Origin: Lacimicrobium sp. SS2-24
GTDB lineage: Bacteria; Pseudomonadota; Gammaproteobacteria; Enterobacterales; Alteromonadaceae
NCBI RefSeq assembly: GCF_002201535.1
Contig: NZ_NIWW01000012.1
Span: 25,302 to 89,301 of the forward strand
Direction of reading: 5' to 3'
Length of the DNA stretch: 64,000 bases
Shown here: positions 53,704-62,411 of the stretch, one piece after another
How positions within the stretch are numbered: the first letter of the stretch is position 1
Layout: each line of letters starts with the position of its first letter
Notes under the pieces: generated by a model
Seen by the model: only the letters and a program-made list of their open reading frames with translations
Databases searched by the model: none
Told to the model about the DNA's origin: nothing
Program-made: the position numbers and the translations under genes

Positions 53704-54641
53704 GCCCCCTTGGTCTTCATCTGATTAATAATGGTCATCGCCTGTGCCACCACAGAGGCCGCATCGGTACTGCCATCAGGCAGCAATACTACCGAAGACT
53801 CCCTGGCAATGGCCTGCTTCGCTTCGATGGCCTTGGTGGCCAGATCCAGCTGAATCGCTTTTTGGCCCTGCTCCGTATTGGCTGCATCCCCCACCACACG
53901 CAAGGCTTCTGCCTGGGCGTCGGCAACGGCCAGAATGGCCTTGGCCTCACCTTCTGCGCGTAGCACCTGTTCTGATTTATCCGCCTCTGCCGCCAGTACC
54001 ACCGAGGCCTTTTCACCCTCAGCACGGTTGATGGCAGCCTGACGATCCCCTTCTGATTCGAGAATTTGTGCGCGCTTGACCCGCTCCGCTTTCATTTGCG
54101 CTTCCATCGCTTCCATCACCGACATGGGTGGCACAATGTCTTTGATTTCATAGCGCATCACCTGAATGCCCCAGGGGCCTGATGCATCATTGATAGACGC
54201 AACAATATTGGTATTCAGCAAATCCCGCTCTTCAAAGGTTTTGTCCAGTTCCATCTTACCCAGTTCCGAACGCATGGTGGTTTGTGCCAGTTGCGTAACG
54301 GCAAAAACATAGTTATCCACCCCATAGGTGGCCTTATAGGGGTCGAGCACCCGAAAATACAACACACCATCGACTTTGAGCGAGATATTGTCTTTGGTGA
54401 TGGCACTTTGCTCCGGCACATCCACAGCCTGCTCTTTCAAAGAGCGGTCAGCAGCGATGCGATCAATAAACGGCATAATAAAGTTGAGGCCGGCCTCACG
54501 GGTGGACTGGTACTTCCCAAAACGTTCAATCAGATAGGCGCGGTTTTGCGGTACAAAAATAATTGACGATTTGAGCAGGACCAGCACAAACAACAGCAGG
54601 AAGGTTTCAATTCTGAGCACATAATCAAACAAGATATCCAT
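53700..54641 (-). CDS. SPFH/stomatin-domain protein (QmcA-like)
   Basis: A 313-residue membrane protein. An N-terminal helix (TFLLLFVLVLLKSSIIFVP) precedes a band-7 domain (AYLIERFGKYQSTREAGLNFIMPFID...GIQVMRYEIKDI), a long helical coil of Glu/Ala/Arg repeats (EAQMKAERVKRAQILESEG...) and a C-terminal tail. The ATG at 54641 has GGAG nine bases before it; a longer frame to 54704 is less likely. It forms an operon with the NfeD protein and probably assembles into a cage-like oligomer. Confidence 0.88.
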   Translation of the reverse strand: MDILFDYVLRIETFLLLFVLVLLKSSIIFVPQNRAYLIERFGKYQSTREAGLNFIMPFIDRIAADRSLKEQAVDVPEQSAITKDNISLKVDGVLYFRVLDPYKATYGVDNYVFAVTQLAQTTMRSELGKMELDKTFEERDLLNTNIVASINDASGPWGIQVMRYEIKDIVPPMSVMEAMEAQMKAERVKRAQILESEGDRQAAINRAEGEKASVVLAAEADKSEQVLRAEGEAKAILAVADAQAEALRVVGDAANTEQGQKAIQLDLATKAIEAKQAIARESSVVLLPDGSTDAASVVAQAMTIINQMKTKGA

Positions 54642-54799
54642 ATAACAACTCCATGACAGGATCAGCAAAACGCTTACATTAAGCCACCGCTGCCCCGGCG
54701 ACAATTAAAAAATAACCGGTTCGCCCGGCATCGGGTGAAATGGAGAAGAACTATCCCTGCAGCATAAGCGCAGAACAGGGAGCGCGGCCGCTGAGTGCC

Positions 54800-56965
54800 T
54801 TATTGCAGAGGCAGGGTGACCCTGACACGCACTCCGCTGCCATCCTCCAGATTGGTAAGCTGAATCTGTCCATGGTGGAACTGCACAATCAGGCGGGCAA
54901 TATACAGTCCCAGTCCAAGATGAGGCTGGCCACTGCCCTTGCCACCGGGGCGCACCGACACCATCGAATCAAAGAGCCGTCCTGCCATTTCTTGGGGTAG
55001 TAACGACCCCTGATTACTGATGTCCAGCTGCGCCTGGCGCCCCTGTTTCGCCAGTTGCACCACCACCGGTGTATGCTGTTGTGCAAATTCCACCGCATTG
55101 GCCACCAGCTTATCCAGCAACTGGGCTATCAGCTCCGGCGCTCCCTGAATTGCTAAGGGCTGGTTATCGGTATGTAGCTCAAACCCCGTGTTGGCATAGG
55201 CAAGCTGGTAGCCCTGCATACATCCCTCAACCACTTCTGCCAAATCAAAGCTCTGGCGCTCGGCGTTTTGCAGACTCTGCTCCAGCCTGGTGGCTTCACT
55301 CATGTTGGTCAGTATGGCCGATAAACGATTCAGCCCTTCCTGTGCCCGCTGCATATAAACAGAGTTTGCCGCGCCTTCATCTTCCATGCTCAGGGTTTCC
55401 AGCGAAGAGCGCACCACCGCCACCGGCGTGCGTAATTCGTGGGATAAGCGCGACGACATATTCTCCAGATAATGGTGGTATTGCCCTAAACGCTGCACCA
55501 TATTGGCAAAGCTGCGGGACAAATCGCCAATTTCATCTCCGGCGCTGGAGGGGATAATATTGCTGCGCAGTCGCCCCTGCTCATCAATGGCCTGCTCACT
55601 CTGATCGCGCAAACGACGAATTCGCGTCGAGATGCGCGACGCCAGCAGAAACAGCCCCAAAGTGCCCAGCAGCATAATCGCCAGCATCAGCGTGAACAGT
55701 TTTTCCAGCGCCAGATTACGTAAACTGCGGATACCATTGGTGGTCTCCTCGGCGATCACCGCGCCCATCACCGTATTGTCGATAAAAATGGGATACGCGG
55801 CGGCCAGCACTACGGCCTTATTGTCCGCCGTCAGACGCCAGTCAGAGCCTGGCTTGCCGCTCAGAGCCTGCTCGATATGACTACCCTGCAATTCGGCCAC
55901 ATCGTACAACTGATCAATAAAGTCCTTGGGCGGGCGGGTCAGAAATTTGTAATACAGCGGATGCAGCCATTTTTGCTCGAAGCGGGCAAACCAGCCCTGT
56001 TCCCTCTCACGACTGACGCTACGGGCCCAAATCCCATCAGAGTTACGGATATCACCAGAACGGGCCAGTACGCGCTGATGGCGATCCACCACCCAGATGC
56101 GGGAATCGGTGTGGCCCAGGCCGCGAATAATCTGTTCAATCTCAGGCGAGGGTACCAGCACCGTACCCAGGGTGTCGGCATCGCCCACATCTGAGGTACC
56201 GATGGTCGCCACTGCCTGCCCGCTGTCATCGTCCACATCGGTAATGGCAAAGCTCAGCTTGCTGCCGAGTAATTCCAGCGGTATACGCAGCTCAATGGTA
56301 TAACCTGTTGCATTTTCGGCCCAGCTTCCCTGTATGCGTGGTTCGGGGCGAAGTGGCCGGGCGCCGGTAACTGACTCGCCGGTATCCAGCTCATAGGGGG
56401 TCAGCCAGCCAGGTTGCGTGGTGGCAATCAGATAGCGACGAAAATCCCCCGCAGGCGTGGTAAAGGCAATTTGCAGGTGGTCGTTACGGTCAACCCGTAA
56501 ACTGTTTGTCGGCCGGTAAACAATCTGCTCATCCTGCACATCAAAATAGGCATATAAATAGTCCCGGTACTTGCCCACCATATGGGTGAATGACAGAGTC
56601 GCGGGCACATAAGCAGACGTCTGCTCAATCAGGTAGTCGTCATCGTAGGTCAGAGCATGATGTTGCTGACGCCAGTCATTGAGATTGCCGTCCAGACGAA
56701 TCGGGTCGACGATGGGATAGGCGTAAAGGTCACGGCCTTTTTCCACACTCAGGTAGCTGGCCTGGGCGTCAAACAGCCGAGGGCGTTCATGCAATGCCGT
56801 GGCAACGGCGCGCACTGTCCCCAGCAAGGTGCGCTCCTGCCCCGCGCGCAGGTACTTCTCCATTTCCCACACATATTCATAACCCAGCCAGGGAATGGCA
56901 AACAGAAATAATGACACCAGCACCAGTTTGGCGCGCAGTCCGAAAGCAAAACGTTTACGTGCCAC
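54800..56965 (-). CDS. pdsS: Proteobacterial dedicated sortase system sensor kinase PdsS
   Basis: A 721-residue membrane kinase. N-terminal helix (LVLVSLFLFAIPWLGYEYVW), a large periplasmic domain of about 400 residues with carbohydrate-binding-like beta sequence (YPIVDPIRLDGNLNDWRQQHH...), second helix (LFTLMLAIMLLGTLGLFLLAS), HAMP, phospho-His in SRLSHELRTPVAVVRSS, and an ATPase domain with a weakened N-box (KLVANAVEFAQQH) and LGLGLYIARLIVQFH. This architecture, the adjacent PdsR-like regulator and the divergent PdsO-like gene match the marine sortase-associated system. No sortase or sortase target is in the window. Confidence 0.78.
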   Translation of the reverse strand: MARKRFAFGLRAKLVLVSLFLFAIPWLGYEYVWEMEKYLRAGQERTLLGTVRAVATALHERPRLFDAQASYLSVEKGRDLYAYPIVDPIRLDGNLNDWRQQHHALTYDDDYLIEQTSAYVPATLSFTHMVGKYRDYLYAYFDVQDEQIVYRPTNSLRVDRNDHLQIAFTTPAGDFRRYLIATTQPGWLTPYELDTGESVTGARPLRPEPRIQGSWAENATGYTIELRIPLELLGSKLSFAITDVDDDSGQAVATIGTSDVGDADTLGTVLVPSPEIEQIIRGLGHTDSRIWVVDRHQRVLARSGDIRNSDGIWARSVSREREQGWFARFEQKWLHPLYYKFLTRPPKDFIDQLYDVAELQGSHIEQALSGKPGSDWRLTADNKAVVLAAAYPIFIDNTVMGAVIAEETTNGIRSLRNLALEKLFTLMLAIMLLGTLGLFLLASRISTRIRRLRDQSEQAIDEQGRLRSNIIPSSAGDEIGDLSRSFANMVQRLGQYHHYLENMSSRLSHELRTPVAVVRSSLETLSMEDEGAANSVYMQRAQEGLNRLSAILTNMSEATRLEQSLQNAERQSFDLAEVVEGCMQGYQLAYANTGFELHTDNQPLAIQGAPELIAQLLDKLVANAVEFAQQHTPVVVQLAKQGRQAQLDISNQGSLLPQEMAGRLFDSMVSVRPGGKGSGQPHLGLGLYIARLIVQFHHGQIQLTNLEDGSGVRVRVTLPLQ

Positions 56966-56971
56966 CCGCCC

Positions 56972-57688
56972 TTATTCTCCGTCTGCGGTCCAGCGATAGC
57001 CCATGCCATACACTGTGTCGATGCAGTCAAATGCCTTATCCAGCTGCATGAATTTCTTACGAATACGTTTGATGTGGGAGGTAATGGTACTGTCGTCCAC
57101 CACCACCTTGGCATCCTGCATCAGGTGTTGGCGACTTTTCACATGACCGGCAAAGCGGGCCAGGGCGTGTACCATCCAGAACTCGGTAACAGTCAGATCC
57201 ACCGCCTGGCCTTTCCAGTGTGCCTGCATGCGTCTGAGATCCAGCTCAAGGCTGCCACAGGTCACCCGTTGCTCGCTATCCTGGGGCTCGGTTAATGCCT
57301 CCATACGCCGAAACAGCGCCGATATCCTCGCCGTCATATGCGGCATACTGATGTCTTTGGTAAGGTAGTCATCGGCGCCCATACGCAGCCCCGATACCGT
57401 GTCCAGGTCGCTGTCGCGGGCGGTCAGGAAAATAATCGGCAAGGATGAAGACAGTTTACGCAAAGACTGACAAAGCAAAAAACCACCGTCCATCTCGTCT
57501 TCCAGACCAATATCGATAATGGCCAGATCGGGCAGGCGCTGATCAAAGTTATGCATCGCCTGTTTGCGGTTGGCAAAGGTCAGTACGTCATACCCCTGAC
57601 GGCGCAGCACCGCAGCGTAGTTTTCTCTGATCGCATCTTCATCTTCCACTATTGCAATTCTGCGGCCCATAGCTTTGCCTGATGTCAC
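56972..57688 (-). CDS. pdsR: Proteobacterial dedicated sortase system response regulator PdsR
   Basis: A 238-residue OmpR-type regulator. Receiver domain with IVEDEDAIRENY, phospho-Asp in LAIIDIGLEDEMDGG, and switch Thr and Lys in IIFLTARDSDLD and DDYLTKDIS. A winged helix follows (SRQHLMQDAKVVVDDSTITSHIKRIRKKF...DTVYGMGYRW). It precedes pdsS by six bases and is divergent from pdsO, which may be its target. Confidence 0.8.
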   Translation of the reverse strand: MTSGKAMGRRIAIVEDEDAIRENYAAVLRRQGYDVLTFANRKQAMHNFDQRLPDLAIIDIGLEDEMDGGFLLCQSLRKLSSSLPIIFLTARDSDLDTVSGLRMGADDYLTKDISMPHMTARISALFRRMEALTEPQDSEQRVTCGSLELDLRRMQAHWKGQAVDLTVTEFWMVHALARFAGHVKSRQHLMQDAKVVVDDSTITSHIKRIRKKFMQLDKAFDCIDTVYGMGYRWTADGE

Positions 57689-57891
57689 TCTGTGTTACTG
57701 ATAATTGCGGACTATACCTTAATTGGCCTTTGATACTAGCGTCTGCCCTGCTGCGGACGCAAAAGCCATATTGTTGCCATAATTGATCGCCAGATTGCCC
57801 CTTTTGTTCCCTTTTTGTGCCAATACCCTGGTGTTTAATTAGCTCATTGCCAACGCGCATACATCACAACATTGACCCGAAGGAGAACACC

Positions 57892-58617
57892 ATGAAAAAA
57901 CTGATGATAACCACCGCTATCGTTACTGCCCTCTCTGCACCTGTGGCCGTGGCCGCTGAAAAAGACATTAAACAGGCTCAGAACATTGGCTTTGGTTCCG
58001 GTTTGGTATTAGGCGCAGTCACGGCGGGCCCCGTGGGTGCCATTGTCGGGGGCGTCACCGGATTGTTTATCGGCAACTCAGTGGGTGCCGATAAAGAAAT
58101 GAAACAGCTCAATGCGGCACTGAACCAGCACGAAGCCGAAATCAACCAGTTGCTGGCGGCTAACCAGACACTGCTCACTCAGTTGCGCAGTGCTCAGGAA
58201 GAAAACCACATGCAGATGGCGTCGATGAACAACGCTGCGTTACTGGACAGACTGCCAAACCTGAGCATGAACGTGCAGTTTCGTACCGGTTCTGCCAGCC
58301 TTGAATCCATTTATCAGCAGCAGTTAGATGAACTGGCCAAGTTGTTAAACAATAACAAGGCGCTGAGGGTAGAGCTGACCGGTCATGCCGATCGTCGTGG
58401 CGATGCCAGCTACAACAAACGTCTGTCTTCACAGCGTATTGATTCGGTGAAGCAGCAACTGCTGGCGAAGGGGATCTCAGAAAACCGCATTCAGAGCCAG
58501 GCTCTGGGCGCAAGTAAACCCCTGGACCCCAATCCCTCGCTGGATGGCAATGCCTTTGACCGCCGCGTGGTCGTCACACTGAATGCCGAAGGTACTCAGA
58601 CAGCCGCCAACCGCTAA
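57892..58617 (+). CDS. pdsO: Sortase-associated OmpA-like protein PdsO
   Basis: A 241-residue exported protein: signal peptide (MITTAIVTALSAPVAVAA), a glycine-zipper membrane segment (GLVLGAVTAGPVGAIVGGVTGLFIGNSVG), a short coiled-coil, and an OmpA C-like peptidoglycan-binding domain (VQFRTGSASL...LTGHADRRGDASYNKRLSSQR...). AAGGAG precedes the ATG at 57892. Such genes sit beside sortase and sortase-target genes in marine gammaproteobacteria; here the stop runs directly into a right-half copy of the inverted-repeat element and the sortase genes are missing. Confidence 0.78.
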   Translation: MKKLMITTAIVTALSAPVAVAAEKDIKQAQNIGFGSGLVLGAVTAGPVGAIVGGVTGLFIGNSVGADKEMKQLNAALNQHEAEINQLLAANQTLLTQLRSAQEENHMQMASMNNAALLDRLPNLSMNVQFRTGSASLESIYQQQLDELAKLLNNNKALRVELTGHADRRGDASYNKRLSSQRIDSVKQQLLAKGISENRIQSQALGASKPLDPNPSLDGNAFDRRVVVTLNAEGTQTAANR

Positions 58618-58620
58618 GCT

Positions 58621-58673
58621 GAAACGAAGAGCACAAAGTCACTGGATGCCCGATAACTACATTCGGGCATGAC
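58621..58673. repeat. Right-half copy of the ~87-bp element after pdsO
   Basis: Contains the linker and the right hairpin GCCCGATAACTACATTCGGGC plus the end CATGAC, but no left hairpin. It begins three bases after the pdsO stop, which suggests that the pdsO 3' flank was replaced by repeat-mediated rearrangement. Confidence 0.8.
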
Positions 58674-58716
58674 GGTCATTCCCGCACCCTCTATCGTCAT
58701 TCCCGCACCCTCTCGC

Positions 58717-58921
58717 GTCATTCCCGCGAAGGCGGGAATCCAGTGCCCTTGAAACGAAGAGCGCTAAGTCACTGGATGCCCGATAACCACATTCGGGCAT
58801 GACGGACGATGTTGTTATTCCCGCTCCCCCTCGCGTCATTCCCGCGCAGGCGGGAATCCAGTGTCCTTGAAACGAAGAGCGCTAAGTCACTGGATGCCCG
58901 ACAACAACACTCGGGCATGAC
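58717..58921. repeat. Cluster B: two full copies of the ~87-bp inverted-repeat element
   Basis: Copies at 58717-58803 and 58835-58921 in the same orientation as cluster A. The linker differs consistently from cluster A (CCTTGAAACGAAGAGCGCTA versus CCTTAAAACAAAGAGCACAA), so the two copies here are more similar to each other. The rest of the 612-bp gap 58618-59229 holds only a receptor remnant and a hairpin. Confidence 0.9.
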
Positions 58922-59004
58922 GACCATAATCCTGTCATTCCCGCGTTCCTCTCCCTCATTCTCACGCTCCAACTTGTCATGCCCGCTTCACAACACCTGG
59001 CTTA

Positions 59005-59130
59005 GCGAATGTGCTGGATAAAGAGTATGTGCCCTACCAGCGTATTGCCGGACAGCCAGCGGGCACACCGGTGGAACAATATACCCAATCGGGCCGGAGC
59101 TTCTCTGCCCAGGCCAGTTACACATTCTGA
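59005..59130 (+). pseudogene. C-terminal remnant of a TonB-dependent receptor
   Basis: Forty-one codons plus stop encode NVLDKEYVPYQRIAG... followed by SGRSFSAQASYTF, the standard last strands of TonB-dependent outer-membrane receptors, ending with the terminal aromatic residue. There is no start, signal peptide or barrel upstream; the frame runs into repeat-derived sequence (58970-59000) within about ten codons. It is the leftover of a gene removed by deletion. Confidence 0.8.
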
Positions 59131-59165
59131 CCGGGTCATAGCAGAGGCGTTATTGCGACCCACAA

Positions 59166-59193
59166 ACAAGGGCCCGATAATTCGGGCCCTTGT
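59166..59193. terminator. Strong symmetrical hairpin after the receptor remnant
   Basis: ACAAGGGCCCGA and TCGGGCCCTTGT form a perfect 12-bp stem with a four-base loop, placed between the remnant and the convergent DoxX gene. There is no long T-run, but stem stability and position suggest a former receptor terminator shared by both strands. Confidence 0.6.
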
Positions 59194-59229
59194 TCACACA
59201 ACGGTAAAGCAACAAGCACATCAGCACTA

Positions 59230-59655
59230 TCAGCTCTTTGCAGTTTTACTCAATAATTTCTGATCAAGGCTAAAACGCCCCGCACCACTGGCGGCTAACG
59301 CCAGGAAACCACCGGCCATGGCAATGTTCTTAAAGAACATAATGAACTGCATCTGATCATCTAACTGGAAGTGGTACATCAGCGCGGTGACCACACTAAA
59401 ACCGGCAAAGGCCAGTGCAATCAGTTGCGTCAGCCCACCGGCAAGCAGCAACAGCCCACCGCCGAGTTCAAACAGAATCACCAACGGCAGCAGCCCTTCT
59501 GGCAACCCGGCAGAGGCCAGGTACTGCGCGCTGCCCTCGTACTGCTGGATTTTATTCATACCCGCCAGAATAAAAATGGCAGACAAGCCCACACGCGCAA
59601 ACAAGGTCGCCAAATCAGATAAGGTTTTGTTGCCTGATACAAATGATATAAACAT
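59230..59655 (-). CDS. DoxX family membrane protein
   Basis: A 141-residue protein with four transmembrane helices: ATLFARVGLSAIFILAGMNKI, LLPLVILFELGGGLLLLAG, LAFAGFSVVTALMYHF, FFKNIAMAGGFLALAASGAG. The RVGLSAIFILAGMNK and FKNIAMAGG motifs are DoxX signatures. The ATG at 59655 has TAGGAG nine bases upstream. Family members are linked to quinone or redox stress responses; the role here is unknown. Confidence 0.88.
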   Translation of the reverse strand: MFISFVSGNKTLSDLATLFARVGLSAIFILAGMNKIQQYEGSAQYLASAGLPEGLLPLVILFELGGGLLLLAGGLTQLIALAFAGFSVVTALMYHFQLDDQMQFIMFFKNIAMAGGFLALAASGAGRFSLDQKLLSKTAKS

Positions 59656-59873
59656 GTTCTTTCTCCTAAAGTGTTGATTAATTCGCCAGCTCACTGGTTG
59701 ATAACCATAATAGATTTATTTAAAAGAAAGAAAATAACAATAAATACGCTTTAAAGTTCTGTTTATTAGAATAAATGCATTGAGAATGCTATCGGTGCAT
59801 CCCGACCCTTGCCCCGTCATTCCCGCTCGCCCAATCTCATTCCCGCTTCCTCTGACATTCCTGCTCTCTACCC

Positions 59874-60144
59874 GTCATTCCCGTGAAGGCGGGAATCCAG
59901 CGCCCTTAAAACCAAGAGTACAAAGTCACTGGATGCCCGATAACGACACTCGGGCATGACGGCCATAATCCCGTCATTCCCACTCTCTACCCGTCATTCC
60001 CGCGAAGGCGGGAATCCAGTGCCCTTAAAACAAAGAGCACAAAGTCACTGGATGTCCGATTACAACATTCGGGCATGACGAAGGGTGCTGTCATTCCCGC
60101 CCCCTCCCGTCATTCCCGCGCAGGCGGGAATCCAGCGCCTTAAC
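59874..60144. repeat. Cluster C: two full copies and a left-half copy of the ~87-bp element
   Basis: Full copies at 59874-59960 and 59993-60079; the left half alone (hairpin TTCCCGCGCAGGCGGGAA and start of the linker) at 60109-60144, 30 bases before the stop of the NERD gene. Same orientation as the other clusters. Around them lie several shorter GTCATTCCCG/CTCATTCCCG pieces (59815-59873). The 518-bp gap between DoxX and the NERD gene holds no gene otherwise. Confidence 0.9.
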
Positions 60145-60173
60145 CTGCACGGTCAAATTCACTCACCCAGCTC

Positions 60174-61085
60174 TCACTTATCCCGCTCACCCTGAACCGC
60201 GCGCTGCGCCACCTGATAGGCAATGGCATTAATCTGCTCCTGGCTGTAACTCGTATTACCCGATTTGGGTAGAGTGATGGCTAACTGTTTATGATTCAGA
60301 ATAGGGAAAGGAACACGAGATCCGCGGCTGACATACCAGCCTGGGAAAACCAAAACCGGCACCGCTTTAACCTCTATTCCTGCCGCCGTGCTTAACCACT
60401 GACTCACCCATTTTGCCTGCCGCTTGGCCTGCTCAATGGGCTCCACTTCAACCCAGGACGGAAATTCCAGTTTGCCGGATTTATAAACCACTTCATGGCC
60501 CTTTACGCCCTTTGCTTTGGCGTTGGCCGAAGCATCGGCATGACGCTTATGCCTGCCTTTGGTTTCGATAGCGAACACGCCATTAGGGCCAATAGCCAGA
60601 TGATCAATATTAAATTTATCGGCCTGAATATCGTGGAAAACCTGATAGCCCTTGGCCTGCAGTTGCAATAACTCTCCGGCAGTGGCCAACTCCGCGGTAT
60701 GACCGAGCCTAAGTTTGGTAAGGTGATTAAAGGTTTTTATAGTACGCCACGCAACAATCGCCAAAGCAACAGCAATGAGAAACGAATGGGTATAAGGAAA
60801 ATAACCAGATGAGACAAAAGCATTAATAGTGAAGTACGCAAACGGGCTAATAACAAGAAAAATCCCCATTAGCATATGCCCAACTAAATCGAATTGCTTG
60901 TCGCTAATCTCTTCTTGTAGGCCATAGCCAGGTAAGCGCAATAACTGCTTTCTATCTATTGGCAGTTTAACCAACTTATCCCGTCGCTTGAGCATCACAA
61001 ACAGCGGAAGTATTACAGCGCTCATACCCACACATAAAATAGCGATACTGGTAACCGTCGACCAAACCTCAGGTGTGATTTCCAT
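60174..61085 (-). CDS. NERD-domain membrane protein
   Basis: About 303 residues. Two or three N-terminal transmembrane segments (TSIAILCVGMSAVILPLFVML; HMLMGIFLVISPFAYFTINAFV) precede a cytoplasmic NERD domain: LRLGHTAELATAGELLQLQAKGYQVFHDI, FNIDHLAIGPNGVFAIETKGRHKR. IDHLAI...ET-K is the PD-(D/E)xK-like nuclease core. The ATG at 61085 has GGGAAGA before it; a longer start at 61109 is possible. It is divergent from another nuclease-fold gene. Substrate unknown. Confidence 0.82.
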   Translation of the reverse strand: MEITPEVWSTVTSIAILCVGMSAVILPLFVMLKRRDKLVKLPIDRKQLLRLPGYGLQEEISDKQFDLVGHMLMGIFLVISPFAYFTINAFVSSGYFPYTHSFLIAVALAIVAWRTIKTFNHLTKLRLGHTAELATAGELLQLQAKGYQVFHDIQADKFNIDHLAIGPNGVFAIETKGRHKRHADASANAKAKGVKGHEVVYKSGKLEFPSWVEVEPIEQAKRQAKWVSQWLSTAAGIEVKAVPVLVFPGWYVSRGSRVPFPILNHKQLAITLPKSGNTSYSQEQINAIAYQVAQRAVQGERDK

Positions 61086-61281
61086 ATTCTTCCCGTCCCT
61101 AAAAACCATTCAATAATCAGCGCGACATGGTGAATCGAACGCAAAGTCCACACACGCTGCCAAAATGCAGAACACAGTCGCTAAAAGCAATCATATCTCA
61201 CTGTATTTAAAAGAGAATAGCTTTAGCGTATGCTCACAGACGTGCAGGTATCAAAAGCAGGCTTTAACGAGGGAGTGGGTA

Positions 61282-62136
61282 ATGGCAAAGCCAGAGAGCT
61301 GGAGCGCAGAGGAAATTATCAACACCGTGGCCGATTATATGCGCATGTTGACCCTGGAGCTCTCCGGGCAGAATTACAACAAAACCGAACATCGCAGGCG
61401 TCTGCTCACAAAACTCAAGAATCGTAGCGAAGCCGCCATTGAGCTGAAGCATCAGAATATTAGCGCGGTATTGGCCAACCTTGGCTATGTTTGGATCCCT
61501 GGTTACAAACCACGCAATAACTATCAGCAGGCATTGGCTCAATTTATTGAAGGGTGGGTCAATGAACACCCTGAGTTTGACCAAATCAGTTTAGCCGCCG
61601 TCAATCAGCCTGCAGTAATGCCTGAGATTCCTGATTTTTCTAAGTTTCGGGTTCAGCCACCAGCTCCGCGAGCGTCGCAAGTAAACGAAAGTCCAGAAGC
61701 TTATACTGCCATACCCACCTCAGGGATAAAGCGAGACTATGTGGCAAGAGAAGCCAGAAATGCGGCGTTGGGTCTCGCAGGTGAACAACTTATCTTGGAA
61801 TATGAAGCTTTCCGGCTACGCCAAGCGGGTAAGAAAACCCTAGCCAACAAGATTGAGCATATCTCCGATACCCAAGGCGATGGCCTGGGCTATGATATTT
61901 TGTCTTTTGAAGAGAACGGCAAAGAACGCTTTATCGAAGTCAAAACCACCGCCTTTGCCAAAGAAATGCCCTTCTTTGCATCAAGGAACGAGATTAACTT
62001 TGCCGAAGCCAGGTCTGACCAATTCTACCTTTATCGGCTTTTTGAGTTTAAGAAGTCGCCCAAGCTGTTTGAGCTACAGGGCGACCTTAAGAAGCACTGC
62101 ACCCTTGATCCGGTGAGTTATATTTGTCGATTTTGA
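61282..62136 (+). CDS. DUF3883-domain protein
   Basis: A 284-residue soluble protein. N-terminal ~120 residues are helical (ESWSAEEIINTVADYMRMLTLELSGQNYNKTEHRRRLL...) and a linker rich in Pro follows. The C-terminal DUF3883 domain has AALGLAGEQLILEYE, DGLGYDILSFEENGKERFIEVKTTAF, that is, the D...E-x-K catalytic pattern of restriction-like nucleases. GAGGGAG lies eight bases before the ATG. DUF3883 proteins often occur near restriction or defence genes; here the only company is the NERD protein. Confidence 0.82.
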   Translation: MAKPESWSAEEIINTVADYMRMLTLELSGQNYNKTEHRRRLLTKLKNRSEAAIELKHQNISAVLANLGYVWIPGYKPRNNYQQALAQFIEGWVNEHPEFDQISLAAVNQPAVMPEIPDFSKFRVQPPAPRASQVNESPEAYTAIPTSGIKRDYVAREARNAALGLAGEQLILEYEAFRLRQAGKKTLANKIEHISDTQGDGLGYDILSFEENGKERFIEVKTTAFAKEMPFFASRNEINFAEARSDQFYLYRLFEFKKSPKLFELQGDLKKHCTLDPVSYICRF

Positions 62137-62148
62137 TTTAGTGTGACC

Positions 62149-62172
62149 GTCTGCTTTGTGCCACAAGCAGAC
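62149..62172 (+). terminator. Possible terminator hairpin after the DUF3883 gene
   Basis: GTCTGCT and AGCAGAC pair around a short inner stem, starting 13 bases after the stop. The trailing sequence CCTTTAC has few T, so confidence is low. The rest of 62173-62411 is AT-rich with no ORF; TATAAT at 62343-62348 is a possible -10 box for the following gene. Confidence 0.35.
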
Positions 62173-62411
62173 CTTTACATGCAGGTACGATGACTATGAT
62201 CTATTCAAAGGTTGTAGAACTTCATACCTTAGTCCCACTAAATTGCATATATGAGCCACATTTAATTGCATGTCATGTCACCAAATAGCAGAAAGAGATC
62301 ATTAATATTGTTTCCTTGACTTAATCCTATTCAAGTACTAGTTATAATTCTGGCGCTTTTTTAGCAGTAGAGCTTAGAACAAACAGGAAAACACTGTCAG
62401 GATACGGAAAA

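Noticed and set aside
52751..60144. Possible CRISPR array in the repeat clusters
   Set aside because: Units are ~87 bp with internal hairpins and inverted ends, spacing is irregular, intervening pieces are degenerate copies of the same motif rather than unique spacers, and no cas genes are present.
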